64,000 bases of DNA, taken from Hevea brasiliensis (taxonomy: Eukaryota; Streptophyta; Magnoliopsida; Malpighiales; Euphorbiaceae). Below, one piece after another: positions 47,901 to 58,621 of this stretch. Both the position numbers and the translations under genes were made by a program. Under the pieces are notes generated by a model that saw only the letters and a program-made list of their open reading frames with translations, searched no databases and was not told the origin of the DNA. The stretch covers positions 37,296,358-37,360,357 of the forward strand of contig NC_079510.1 of NCBI RefSeq assembly GCF_030052815.1. Reading direction: 5' to 3'. Position 1 is the stretch's first letter; each line of letters begins with the position of its first letter.

Positions 47901-48687
47901 GACCACCATCCAGTTCTGATCAGACTTCTCTTGCGCAAGGTGCGTGTGGGGTATATTAACCTTCCACACTTCATCTCTACTCTCGGGCCATCTTATAGGA
48001 ATCTGGAATTCTAAAAATGAATTTGTCGGAATAAAACTAACTGAAACCAAACTAAAAAAACTATTGCATTCACAAGAACACTCACTAACCTTGTAGCCAA
48101 TAGGGGGAGGAATAAGACAATTATAACGGCGGTCAGGAGGAGGACAATGCCGTTCATAGTGCTCCATCAATGTCAAATTAGGCTTCAATTTCAATTGGTA
48201 GATAAGGCTTCTATCTAAACAAGGTATCAACTCCGAGTAATTTAAGTCACATATCTGAAATACCCATCATCAAAAACAAATAAAAAAAAATTCTTATCAA
48301 CAAAAAAAAAAAGAGGAGGAAAATTCATATGACATAATTCAAGTAAAATGATTACTTAAGCTTAGATTATAGTAATCAACCAACTACCAAGTAAAGGACA
48401 TGCTTAAAAGCTTATTAAATATTTCGGATCAACACAGATATGCAACGTACAGGAATGCTTTGAGGGACTTGCTCCTGAAACAAGTCATCAATATCACGGG
48501 TTCCGGAAAACCCGCCGAGAACCGGGTCGGTGCCGTCATGGCTAAAAGAGTAGCGATTGGATCTGGAGAGTCCGGGAGCGACGGAGGATGCATTATAGAA
48601 ACAAATCAGCCCGAGAAGGGCAATGAGTGCTATCAGAACGTAGGTAATTAGCCTGGAAGTGCGAAGTTGCTCGCTCTTCTGCTTCAT
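44917..48687 (-). CDS. Probable pectin-type methyltransferase, PMT9-like
   Basis: Seven coding exons: 48451-48687, 48090-48254, 47820-48002, 46939-47533, 46703-46815, 46349-46569, 44917-45232, giving 609 residues. The start is ATG 48685-48687 and the stop TGA 44917-44919. Residues 13-31 (LITYVLIALIALLGLICFY) are a signal anchor, so this is a type II Golgi protein. The catalytic part has the SAM-binding motif NVLDVGCGVASFGAYLL (from about 212), MSIAPNDVHENQIQFALERG, HCSRCRIDW and LLRPGGYFAYSSPEAY. The second half holds FRNVMDMNSNLGGF and MDRILRPEGFVIIRDK. These are the DUF248 (Methyltransf_29) blocks of the PMT family, whose members such as QUA2 are linked to homogalacturonan methylation. Target specificity is inferred from family only. 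Arabidopsis PMT9 (At5g14430) is the nearest I know, and the gene order agrees. Confidence 0.95.
45397..45814. mobile_element. Degraded relative of the SURF2-intron hAT-like element
   Basis: The left end CAGTGGCAGATCCAG at 45397 closely matches the element at 41467. The inferred right end, GGCCCCACTG near 45814, resembles the reverse complement of the left end. No matching 8-bp flanks were found, so the right border is uncertain. It lies in the PMT intron 45233-46348. Confidence 0.45.
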
Positions 48688-48689
48688 TT

Positions 48690-49581
48690 CTCGATTATGC
48701 TCTGTATAATAAACCAGACCAAACAAAATTGGACAATAGGAACAAAGATAGTGACTGCTAAACCCTAGAAGCAGATTTGAGAGAGGGAAAGAGAGAGAAA
48801 GAGATGGATAGAATGAGAAGATTTTCGCGGGACTGCTAAGAAGAGAGACTGAGAGATTCCATGTTGCGCAGGCGCTTTCCTTGTAAGAACTAGCAAGAAA
48901 GGACAGTGTCGTAGGATTTATTTGTTTTTTTTTTTTCAAAAAAATGAGCGAATTGTGAATTGACGAGTGTCCTTTGGGTGCCGTTATCCGCAAACCTGCT
49001 TCTTTTGACTTTTTAGGGTTGCATGGACTCTCTCTCCGTTCGTGGGTGTTGGAAGTAAAGTTGTTGCTTGTTCCCGTTATAAAGGAAGTGTGTAAGATGA
49101 GGCCCATGATATGGCCCAACCTTCTAATCTAATCCAGATCCAGCCATCCAGGGGAAGAAAAAAATATAATTAATTTCGTGACTTAAATTTATAATTATTT
49201 TAATTTAGAATAATTTATATACAGAAATAAATGAGTTCTTATTAACATTTTTTTCTAATAAAAAAATTAACATGTCTTGTTTTTATCTTGTTTAAGATTA
49301 TGAGGCTTGAGACCAATATTTAAAAGAAAAAAAAAAATCTTCCATCTCCCTTTTCTCTTAAGATGTGTTTGGATGAGGATAAAAGAATGATAAATGAAGT
49401 TAAGGAAAAGCAGTGAATTATGTAACCTATTTAGAAATGGTGAATTACTTATGGTAAAGGTAAGCGAAGATGAGTCTTATTTTCTCTTATCTTTCAAATT
49501 TTAATTTTTTTTATACTTCAAATTAAGGTATGAAGAGGGATAAGAAAGGGAGATGAAAGCTATTATTATTTTTATGGAATA
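48690..49581 (-). promoter_or_regulatory. PMT promoter and leader region
   Basis: GA/CT-rich leader (gagagagaaagagag around 48781-48800), then A+T-rich DNA up to the retrotransposon edge at 49582. No TATA box was assigned with confidence. Confidence 0.4.
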
Positions 49582-51315
49582 TGTCACGACCCAACCTATG
49601 GGCCGGACCGGCACTAGGATCTGGGCCAGCCTAAAGCCCCCGAGGCCCGTAGTAAGCCTAACTGTTCATTAACCCAACTCTAAGGCCCATTTGGGCCCAA
49701 TTTCAAGAAACCAACCGGACAGAATCCGGCCATAAAGTGGACCTTTCAACGGGGAGTTTTTGACTCACCCGACCTGTAAACAAAATATATCATCAATTGG
49801 GGAGCTCAGCTCACCCTCCACATACTCATATCGGCATAAAATAAATGGGAGCTCAGCTCCCTCATCCAATCCATCAAACATGCATATAATTTTACAGGTC
49901 CACATGACAATTTATATTACAGACCCGAATCATTTAAATATTTCTAACACATGCGGAAATTCTAGGAGTAAATAAAATTATAAAACTATTGATAAACAAC
50001 CTGCGAAGGAGAAAAGCAGGTTAACCACAATAAAATCCTCCTGTAGCCTGAGAAAAAATATTGAACAGAAGTGAGCGTTCGACTCAGAGAGTAAAATATC
50101 AATTTTAACCATAATCTCTATAACTATCTAAAACTAATGCACCCTGTAGAGTGAAATGCAACATCAACAACATTTTCACATCATAACATCAAAAAGGTAA
50201 TTTGGAGCACTCACGCACCCTGTAGCATCAATCATAACATATGGGAGCTGATCCCCTATACAGCTCTCTTAAATCCAACCTGGTGCCAGCGAAGAACTCA
50301 AGCCGGACTTTCGCTTAATAAACCAAATCGAGGGTCCCAGCAAAGAACTCAAGCCGTGACTACCCCTCGAAGGATCGGGTCCCAGCGAAGAACTCAAGCC
50401 GTGACTACCCGTCCTATCCATAGTCCACACCACATCACACGCACGCCAACGCACGCACACTGCTCCAAATTACCACAACAACATCATGGCACTTTAACAT
50501 TTATCAATGCATCATAAATCGTGCCTAGAGTTTAACTACATAAATATATGCATATAAGTGATGCATGGGCATGTTGAACATATAATAATATCGAAATTAC
50601 AATTAAAAATAATATTTTACTCACAGACTTGACGACAATCACTTTGTGGCCGGGCGGAGGAAGAAGGTCATCGGCTCACCTGACAATTTTATTACAATCA
50701 TTTAATAAATCTGACTCAATACAAACAAAGAAAAAGACCAATACGTCCTAAGTCGTGCCGAAAATCCGGCAGAGTCTCCCCTATACCTAGGACCTACCCA
50801 ACCTGCAAAATGGCTCAAAACACACTTCTATATTTACAATCCATATGTCCACAACTCAATCACATCACACAGCCCCTCCTGGGCCCACCAAATCAATCAT
50901 CCATCACAATATATAAAATTTCAATTTAGTCCTTATAATTGATCATTTTTGCAAAAACTGCTCAAATAAGCTCTAAAAATTATAAAACTCTGCCGCGCGG
51001 TGCTTTGAAATATTTCTATGCTATTGCAAATAGAATAGTTATTTTCTAAGCTTCCTCGAATATTTTATGGATTTAAGCACTAGAAAATTACGAAAAAGCA
51101 AGGTTCGGGTTTACCTTTGCTGATTCCGACTTCGGGAACGCTCTCGGGATGCATGACAATGGTGGGGTAGCCAAAATCTCGATCCAATTCGGAGACTTTT
51201 TCAGTGGTAGTGCATGCGGCGGAAATTCACGAATCCAGGACAAGCGAATTTCCGCGAATTGAGGATACCTACACGAAGCCCAATAATAATATATAAAAAA
51301 ATCAGGGGTGTTACA
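49582..51315 (-). repeat. 3' LTR of the chromovirus
   Basis: 1734 bp. It contains a cluster of three ~50-bp repeats (each with GCGAAGAACTCAAGCCG or a variant, 50285-50420), which the 5' LTR and the neighbouring third LTR share. The LTR ends match those of the other copies except for point changes. Confidence 0.92.
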
Positions 51316-51377
51316 TTCTTCCCCCCTTACAGAAAATTCGTCCTCGAATTTTACACAAAGCAGAATAAAGTACATGA

Positions 51378-52424
51378 TTACACATTGAACAGATAAGGGT
51401 ACTTGCTACGCATGTCCCGTTCTGACTCCCAGGTGCACTCTTCCACTGACTGGCTCCTCCACAAAACCTTAACTACAGAGATCTGTTTTGATCTTAGCTG
51501 TCTCACTTGGTAGTCCACTATGGCTACAGGTTGCTCCTCAAATGTCAAGTTCTCCTTTAGTTCTATTATATCCGACTGTAATACATGAGAAGGATCGAGA
51601 ATGTATTTCCTGAGCATGGAGATGTGAAACACGGGATGAACGTGAGAAAGATTAGGTGGTAGCTCCAACCGGTAGGCAACTGCTCCAACTCTATCAGTAA
51701 CCTCAAAAGGTCCAATATACCGATGTGCCAACTTGCCCTTCTTTCCAAATCTCATGACTCCCTTCATTGGAGAAACCTTCAGGAATACATAGTCGCCCAC
51801 TGCAAACTCCACATCCCTCGTGCAGGGTGCATAACTCTTACGCCTCGAAAAGCTGTTTTGATCGTTCACGATTAAAGGAACTATCTCTGAAGTGTACTGC
51901 ACTAGGTCTACATCATGCACCTTCGCTTCCCCCATTTTCATCCAACACAGAGGAGACCTACACTTTCTTCCATATAGTGCCTCATAGGGTGGCATCCCTA
52001 TGCTGGAGTGATAACTGTTATTGTAGGCAAACTCCACCAAAGCTAGCTGCTCATCCCATTGACCTCCAAAATCCAAAACACTCATGCGAAGCATGTCTTC
52101 CAGTGTTTGGATTGTCCTTTCGGACTGTCCGTCTGTCTGAGGGTGGAAAGCCGTACTGAAGTTCAACTGTGTGCCAAGTGCCTCCTGCAACTTTCTCCAA
52201 AACCGAGAAGTGAACTGGGACCCTCTGTCAGATATTATGAAAGCCGGAACTCCATGCAATCTGACTATTTCTCGAATGTAGAGCCGGGCGTACTGTGCCA
52301 CAGAATATGTAGTCTTCACAGGCAAGAAGTGAGCTGATTTGGATAGGCGGTCTACAATTACCCATATCGAATCATATCCTCGCGTGGTACGAGACAACCC
52401 AGTCACAAAATCCATAGAAATCAT
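51378..52424 (-). pseudogene. Chromovirus integrase core and C-terminal chromodomain-like part
   Basis: 348 codons in one frame on the minus strand. The DDE core is intact: MDFVTGLSRTTRGYD (first D), IISDRGSQFTSRFW (second D) and DGQSERTIQTLEDML (E). The GPFEV motif follows (KGKLAHRYIGPFEVTDR), then LPPNLSHVHPVFHISMLRKY. The last part, VKVLWRSQSVEECTWESERD, has the W-x-ECTWE signature of integrase-linked chromodomains, which is why the element is called a chromovirus. A stop just upstream separates it from the zinc-binding part. Confidence 0.92.
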
Positions 52425-52475
52425 TTCCCACTTTCATTCTGGGATAGGGAGCTCTTGCAACTTCCCTGACGGTCT

Positions 52476-52898
52476 CTAGTATTCAAACTTCACCTTCTGA
52501 CAAGTCAAGCACTTGGACACAAAGTCTGCTATGTCTCTCTTCATGCCATTCCACCAATAGCTATCTTTCACATCATGGTACATCTTGGTGGAACCTGGGT
52601 GGACATTGTACAGTGTATAGTGTGCCTCTCGCATGATTTCATCTCTGAGATTGTCCACATCGGGCACATACATCCTAGAACCTTGCACTAGGGCACCATC
52701 ATTGGCAAATCCAAACTCACCACCTTCACCTTGCTGTACTCTTTCTATTATCTCCATTAATTGTTGGTCTCTGTATTGGGAAACTCTAACTCTATCTCGC
52801 AAGTCTGGCCTCACTGAAAAATGAGCCAACAAGACCCCCTCATCTGAAAGATCTAGGATTAAACCTTGATCCATTAACTCATGTACTTCCTGAATCAA
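52476..52898 (-). pseudogene. Chromovirus integrase zinc-binding (HHCC) region
   Basis: 140 codons holding the H-x-H-x-C-x-C array: AHYTLYNVHPGSTKMYHD, then WWNGMKRDIADFV and CLTCQKVK. It ends in a stop two codons after KFEY. Another stop precedes the integrase core, so the polyprotein frame is broken in at least two places between 52424 and 52946. Confidence 0.88.
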
Positions 52899-52946
52899 CG
52901 GTCTCTTCTCTGTTGAAATGTGCCAAACCGCGTAAGATTTTTACGC

Positions 52947-53402
52947 TTAAAGCATCTCTGCTACTACATTGGCCTTCCTGTGGTGGTACTGGATGGTGCA
53001 ATCATAGTTTTCCAGAAGCTCCATCCATCTCCTCTGTCTCAAGTTTAAATCCCTCTGTTGGAAGATGTACTTCAAACTCTTATGGTCGGTGTATATCTCG
53101 CACACTTCACCATACAAGTAGTGTCTCCAGATTTTTAGTGCAAAGACTACAGTCGCCATTTCCAAATCATGGGTGGGATAGTTCTGCTCATGCCTCTTCA
53201 GCTGCCTTGAAGCATAAGCCACTACTTTTCCATTCCGCATCAAAACACACCCTAGGCCAACTCTGAAGGCGTCACAGTACACGGTGTATCCTTCACCGCT
53301 CATAGGTAGTGTTAACACAGGGGCAGTGGTTAGACACTCCTTATCCTCATCATTATAACTGACTCTATCGAGCTCTCTTCCTGTCCTTTGGATCTTATCC
53401 AC
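52947..53402 (-). pseudogene. Chromovirus RNase H region, upstream part missing
   Basis: Signatures: [15 protein letters not shown] (first catalytic D), [21 protein letters not shown] (E), [11 protein letters not shown] and [12 protein letters not shown] (D). The last expected VVADAL is VVAEML. Similarity begins only at [14 protein letters not shown]. The first roughly 19 codons (from 53402) do not look like the RT-RNase H connector, so a deletion or recombination junction lies near 53345. No RT precedes it. Confidence 0.88.
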
Positions 53403-56400
53403 TTCCCTTTTCCTATTTTTGGTATTGTTGGTATCTTTTCAACCTGCTGTACTTATTCCTTAATTTTAGTCCTATCTCATCCTTACACCTTTTCCTTCAA
53501 AGATGTCTATCCCATCATCAACTTTAACTTTCTTTTTATTTCTTAGTCTTATCTTGATTACTAGTTTCATTACTTCGAGAATTCTAACCCTATGATTTAC
53601 TCCTACCAGCACATTCTTCACCTTATGTAACACTTATAATTACCCATAGAGAATTTTTTTTTTGTACCCCCTTTTTTCCAACTTAACTATCAGAACATTA
53701 TCATTCCCTACCAGCCTTAGTAGGAAATTGCTTATCCTGGATGAATATGAGCCCCATAAACTATAAGTTCCATCTGAACTAACACGGCTGTAGGAAATAT
53801 GTGTCATGCCTTAATTCCAAACAAGATACTTCACGTGTTCATTCTCCTTAATATAATCATATATACTGCCCATAGCTTTCTAAACTTCAACCTCAAATTA
53901 CCCATCAGCAACAATTTCATCTATTGAAACTCATCCATAAATAGTACTTCATCTAGCTCATAGTTTAAAACAGTCGCAAGCCTTAGTAGCTAACTCAATT
54001 TAACTCCTGTCATTACTCTGATCGTCCTTTCATACTTAACACTAGGTATGCACTTACTGTCATTCTCATATCAGGAAATTGTATATGAATTGGTGCCTAT
54101 CAAAATCTCAAATAACTAGGTCTCCTTGCCTCAGTCTCTGCTCCTTATATAACGCTCTGGAATCAAAAACACGAGCTAAACTTGAAAAGAAAGAAAAATA
54201 TCCTCTATATTCAACTACGCCCGATTGTCCATATAATAACGTTTAACCTATGTTTCTTAGTCTTTCTCTTCAAATTTCATCATCTCCTAGCACAATTGTG
54301 CTCTACCTATAAGGTATCATCTGCATGAACCCTTTACTATACCATCGTCCTTCCTGACATAATATTTTATAATTTATTAACTTTACTTATACTCGACCTA
54401 TGATTCATATCTATCATCGTTTATATTGTGCCCTTAACCCTTATTGAATCCTGAAAGATTTCTCTCGCTAATAGATTCTTCAAACACTAATTCCACCCTT
54501 ATCTATGGTCATTAATTTGATCCTTAAACTTTCTAGTGATTTATTACCATCCATACTTGTCACTTTTTATTCTACCCCTACTGTTGCTCTATCGTTATTG
54601 CGTCACTGCAAAGTGATTCTGTTGATCACACTAAAAATATTTGCCTGACATTCATAACGAACCTCTAACTACCTTCTCACTATCTCAAAAGTCTAACCTA
54701 AAACCTATGTGTCATTATCTATCATTCTTTTCCTCTCATCATACCTATTTGATCCCTTAGACTGACTTTTATTCAACTTACTGCTTACTAACTTCTCTTT
54801 CTCTACCTATTTAGGTAGTCCGCAATACCATCGCACACCTTCTAACATTTACTCATTATTATTGTATTTCACACCTCCATCACTTTTCTCACTAATGTGG
54901 TCCCATTTTGGGTTTTCCATCCTTGTCATTCTCCTTGCCAAGAATAACACTTAGCCTATCCTATATCTTAACTTTGTTCCTTTTATTATGCGCTCTTTAG
55001 GTTGTCCTTTCATTTATTTCCTTTGTCTTACCCAAAATAGAACTTGACTATTCTATCCCTGGTTCCATTCTTCTTCCTAACATAATAGCTGTACTTGCTA
55101 ACTATATCTTTCAGAGTCTCTATCGCGTTATCATATGTCTGTGCTACTCAGATTTGGTCCTTTGACCACTCTAGCTAGTACTTCCACTAGCATTTAGATT
55201 ATATTGCATCTGCAATCAATTGTCCAAACTTTCATTCTGCACTTTTTTTATCCATCGGCCTTCTGTGATTTATCTTCGCTAATTTATTACTCTTAACACT
55301 ATTATAATTAGATTATACTATTGTTTTGAATAATTTGAAATTAGAAAGGAACTCGAGAAATTACTGATCATACTTTTATTGTATGATCTCTATTCTTATC
55401 CTTTAGCTTACATAATACCCTTACCACCTCGAGAACTGATTCTGTAGTAATTTTATTTATTTGTTATTATTATTATTATCCATGTTTACTCAATTAGCCA
55501 AAACTTAAGGTTCCGGGCACTCAAACCCGTCATCCAATTCAAAGGATTTACATCAATCGTGATCTGATTATATATGATTCTTATAATAGAACTTGCATCC
55601 TCCGCAGGATACCTGAGCCAACTTCTCTCTACCACACTCTACAGTCCCATCTGGGGCACTATTTTGTTGGTCACCATTATTAGTAATAACTTTCGATCCC
55701 TTCTGAAAAGATAGGACTATACCCTAACTTGCTGCAACAAAGATACTACATTTACCACCTTGCCCAAAACCATGTCAAATTAATGACTCTCCTATCATAT
55801 TATAGCTCTGTGAATTATCAATTCATAGTTTCGACTTTCCCTAGGTAGTAGGGTTGTACTTTATTTCATACTGATACACACAAGGTATACTATTCTCACT
55901 AAGTTCTAACCAAATGTTTGTCATACTGCAAAAAACCATCCAAAATTCCATACCGAAGACTAGATGGTCTCACTCTATAGGTGTCACCTTTACTTTGCAA
56001 CTCTTACTGTAACTCTAGCTCATGCTAGGGTAACTGGGTCACTGACTCTAGTTACCACCCAACTGTGACCTTCGATATTCTAGCTCTAGATCCCTAACCA
56101 GGAGTTCCCAACTCCTTTGCAGATATAGAACTCTGTTCTGACATTACTGTACCAAAACAGAGACTGCCTGCAACATCCTCATCATAAGCACTACAGGGAA
56201 GTACGCAGCTCTACACAATAATCTCATGTCGGTGCATGTCTGCGAACTGCAGCAGACATCGAGAATATTGTATAGTTACTACGATACGTCCTGGCAGACT
56301 AGGTCTCTTAATCTCTTATCTCTCTTGAATCTTCTATTATCATAAACTTATTCTGTCTGGGTCATCCACTGATGACTGCCAGCAATGGTATCCTCATCCT

Positions 56401-56743
56401 TATCTAGGGCAACTGTACTTTTAAGACTCACTTTTATGTACTCGTGCCTTGCACGAAATGGGCACACCATTTAAACCCATACTGACGAAAATATAGTATT
56501 TATTGGAGTACGTGTTTCCAACGTAGACCTCAATAAGTTTGCTAAATCTATTTCATGTTTCTATGTACTCCACGAAAATCAAGACACTAACTGAGGTAAT
56601 CTTATATTTCCCGAGGTATAACGTAGAATCTAGAAACAAAGAATTACAGGAAAAGACGAAACAGAATCCTATACTTCGCATGTGACTCATAGTAGACTCT
56701 TCCCAACACTTAGATAATTTTTCCCTATGAATCTGGAGCCTAA
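53403..56743 (-). other. Non-coding internal segment of the chromovirus
   Basis: 3.3 kb between the primer-binding site and the RNase H fragment, where gag, protease and RT would be expected. No frame above about 80 codons is present on either strand. The plus strand is strikingly poor in G and rich in C and T over roughly 53400-55300, so the element sense strand is purine-rich. It may be ancient gag-pol decayed beyond recognition, or a captured or replaced segment. Confidence 0.7.
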
Positions 56744-56759
56744 GCTCTGATACCACATT

Positions 56760-58490
56760 TGTCACGACCCAACCTATGGGCCGGACCGGCACTAGGACAC
56801 AGGCCACCTAAAGCCCCGAGGCCCGTAGTAAGCCTAACTGTTCATTAACCCAACTCTAAGGCCCATTTGGGCCCAATTTCAGAAACCAACCGGACAGAAT
56901 CCGCCATAAAGTGGACCTTTCAACAGGAGTTTTGACTCACCCGACTGTAAACAAAATATATCATCAATTGGGATCTCAGCTCACCCTCCACATACTCATA
57001 TCGGCATAAAATAAATGGGAGCTCAGCTCCCTCATCCAATCCATCAAACATGCATATAATTTTACAGGTCCACATGACAATTTATATTACAGACCCGAAT
57101 CATTTAAATATTTCTAACACATGCGGAAATTCTAGGAGTAAATAAAATTACAAAACTATTGATAAACAACTGCGAAGGAGAAAAGCGAGTTAACCACAAT
57201 AAAATCCTCCTGTAGCTTTGAGAAAAATATTGAATGTAGTGAGCGTTCGACTCAGAGAGTAAAATATCAATTTTTACCAAAATCTCTATAACTATCTAAA
57301 ACTAATGCACCCTGTAGAGTGAAATGCAACATCAACAACATTTTCACATCATAACATCAAAAAGGTAATTTGGAGCACTCACGCACCCTGTAGCATCAAT
57401 CATAACATATGGGAGCTGATCCCCTATACAGCTCTCTTAAATCCAACCTGGTGCCAGCGAAGAACTCAAGCCGGACTTTCGCTTAATAAACCAAATCGAG
57501 GGTCCCAGCGAAGAACTCAAGCCGTGACTACCCCTCGAAGGATCGGGTCCCAGCGAAGAACTCAAGCCGTGACTACCCGTCCTATCCATAGTCCACACCA
57601 CATCACACGCACGCCAACGCACGCACACTGCTCTAAATTACCACAACAACATCATGGCACTTTAACATTTATCAATGCATCATAAATCGTGCCTAGAGTT
57701 TAACTACATAAATATATGCATATAAGTGATGCATGGGCATGTTGAACATATAATAATATCGAAATTACAATTAAAAATAATATTTTACTCACAGACTTGA
57801 CGACAATCACTGTGGCGGCTGGGCGGAGGAAGAAGGCTGTCCCGGCTCACCTGACAATTTTATTACAATCATTTAATAAATCTGACTCAATACAAACAAA
57901 GAAAAAGACCAATACGTCATAAGTCGTGCTGAAAATCCGGCAGAGTCTCCCCTATACCTAGGACCTACCCAACCTGCAAAATGGCTCAAAACACACTTCT
58001 ATATTTACAATCCATATGTCCACAACTCAATCACATCACACAGCCCCTCCTGGGCCCACCAAATCAATCATCCATCACAATATGTAAAATTTCAATTTAG
58101 TCCTTATAATTGATCATTTTTGCAAAAACTGCTCAAATAAGCTCTAAAAATTATAAAACTCTGCCCCGCGGTCCTTAGAAATATTACTAAGCTATTGCAA
58201 AAAGAATCATAATTTTCTAAGCTACCACGAATATTTTATGGATTTAAGCACTAGAAAATTACGAAAAAGCAAGGTTCGGGTTTACCTTTGCTGATTCCGA
58301 CTTCGGGAACGCGCTCGGGATGCATGACAATGGTGGGGTAGCCAAAACCTCGATCCAATTCGGAGACTTTTTCGGTAGCTGGTCTGTCTGGCCGGAAATT
58401 CACAAATCCGGACAACTGTCGAATTTCTGCGAATTGAGGATACCTACACGAATCCCAATAATAATATATAAAAAAATCAGGGGTGTTACA
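56760..58490 (-). repeat. 5' LTR of the chromovirus
   Basis: 1731 bp, near-identical to 49582-51315, including the repeat cluster at 57450-57580. The most divergent patch between the two is near 58160-58230 (compare 50990-51050). Confidence 0.92.
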
Positions 58491-58495
58491 GAATA

Positions 58496-58575
58496 AAAAA
58501 GGAAGTAAAAGCTATGATTATTTTTATTTCTACACCCTCTTAACTTTACTTTTTCTTCACCTATTCCTAAATATA

Positions 58576-58621
<46 letters not shown>

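Larger units (their letters stand above)
49582..58490 (-). mobile_element. Ty3/gypsy chromovirus-type LTR retrotransposon, defective interior
   Basis: Full-length ends: LTRs 49582-51315 (3' LTR) and 56760-58490 (5' LTR), each about 1.73 kb, starting TGTAACACCCC and ending GGTCGTGACA in element sense. There is a 5-bp target duplication gaata (49577-49581 and 58491-58495). The primer-binding site TGGTATCAGAGC (56744-56755, initiator-Met tRNA) lies 4 bp inside the 5' LTR. A polypurine tract (GGGGGGAAGAA, 51316-51326) lies next to the 3' LTR. The 5.4-kb interior keeps RNase H and integrase with a C-terminal chromodomain-like segment. It has no recognisable gag, protease or RT, and 53403-56743 is non-coding. 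It is therefore non-autonomous. The LTRs differ by scattered substitutions and small indels, so the insertion is not very recent. Confidence 0.92.

Noticed and set aside
51767..52159. 130-codon plus-strand ORF
   Set aside because: It is antisense to the integrase core, whose catalytic motifs fix the true strand.
56553..56807. 84-codon minus-strand ORF beginning in the LTR
   Set aside because: It crosses the LTR end and primer-binding site into the non-coding leader and resembles no gag protein.
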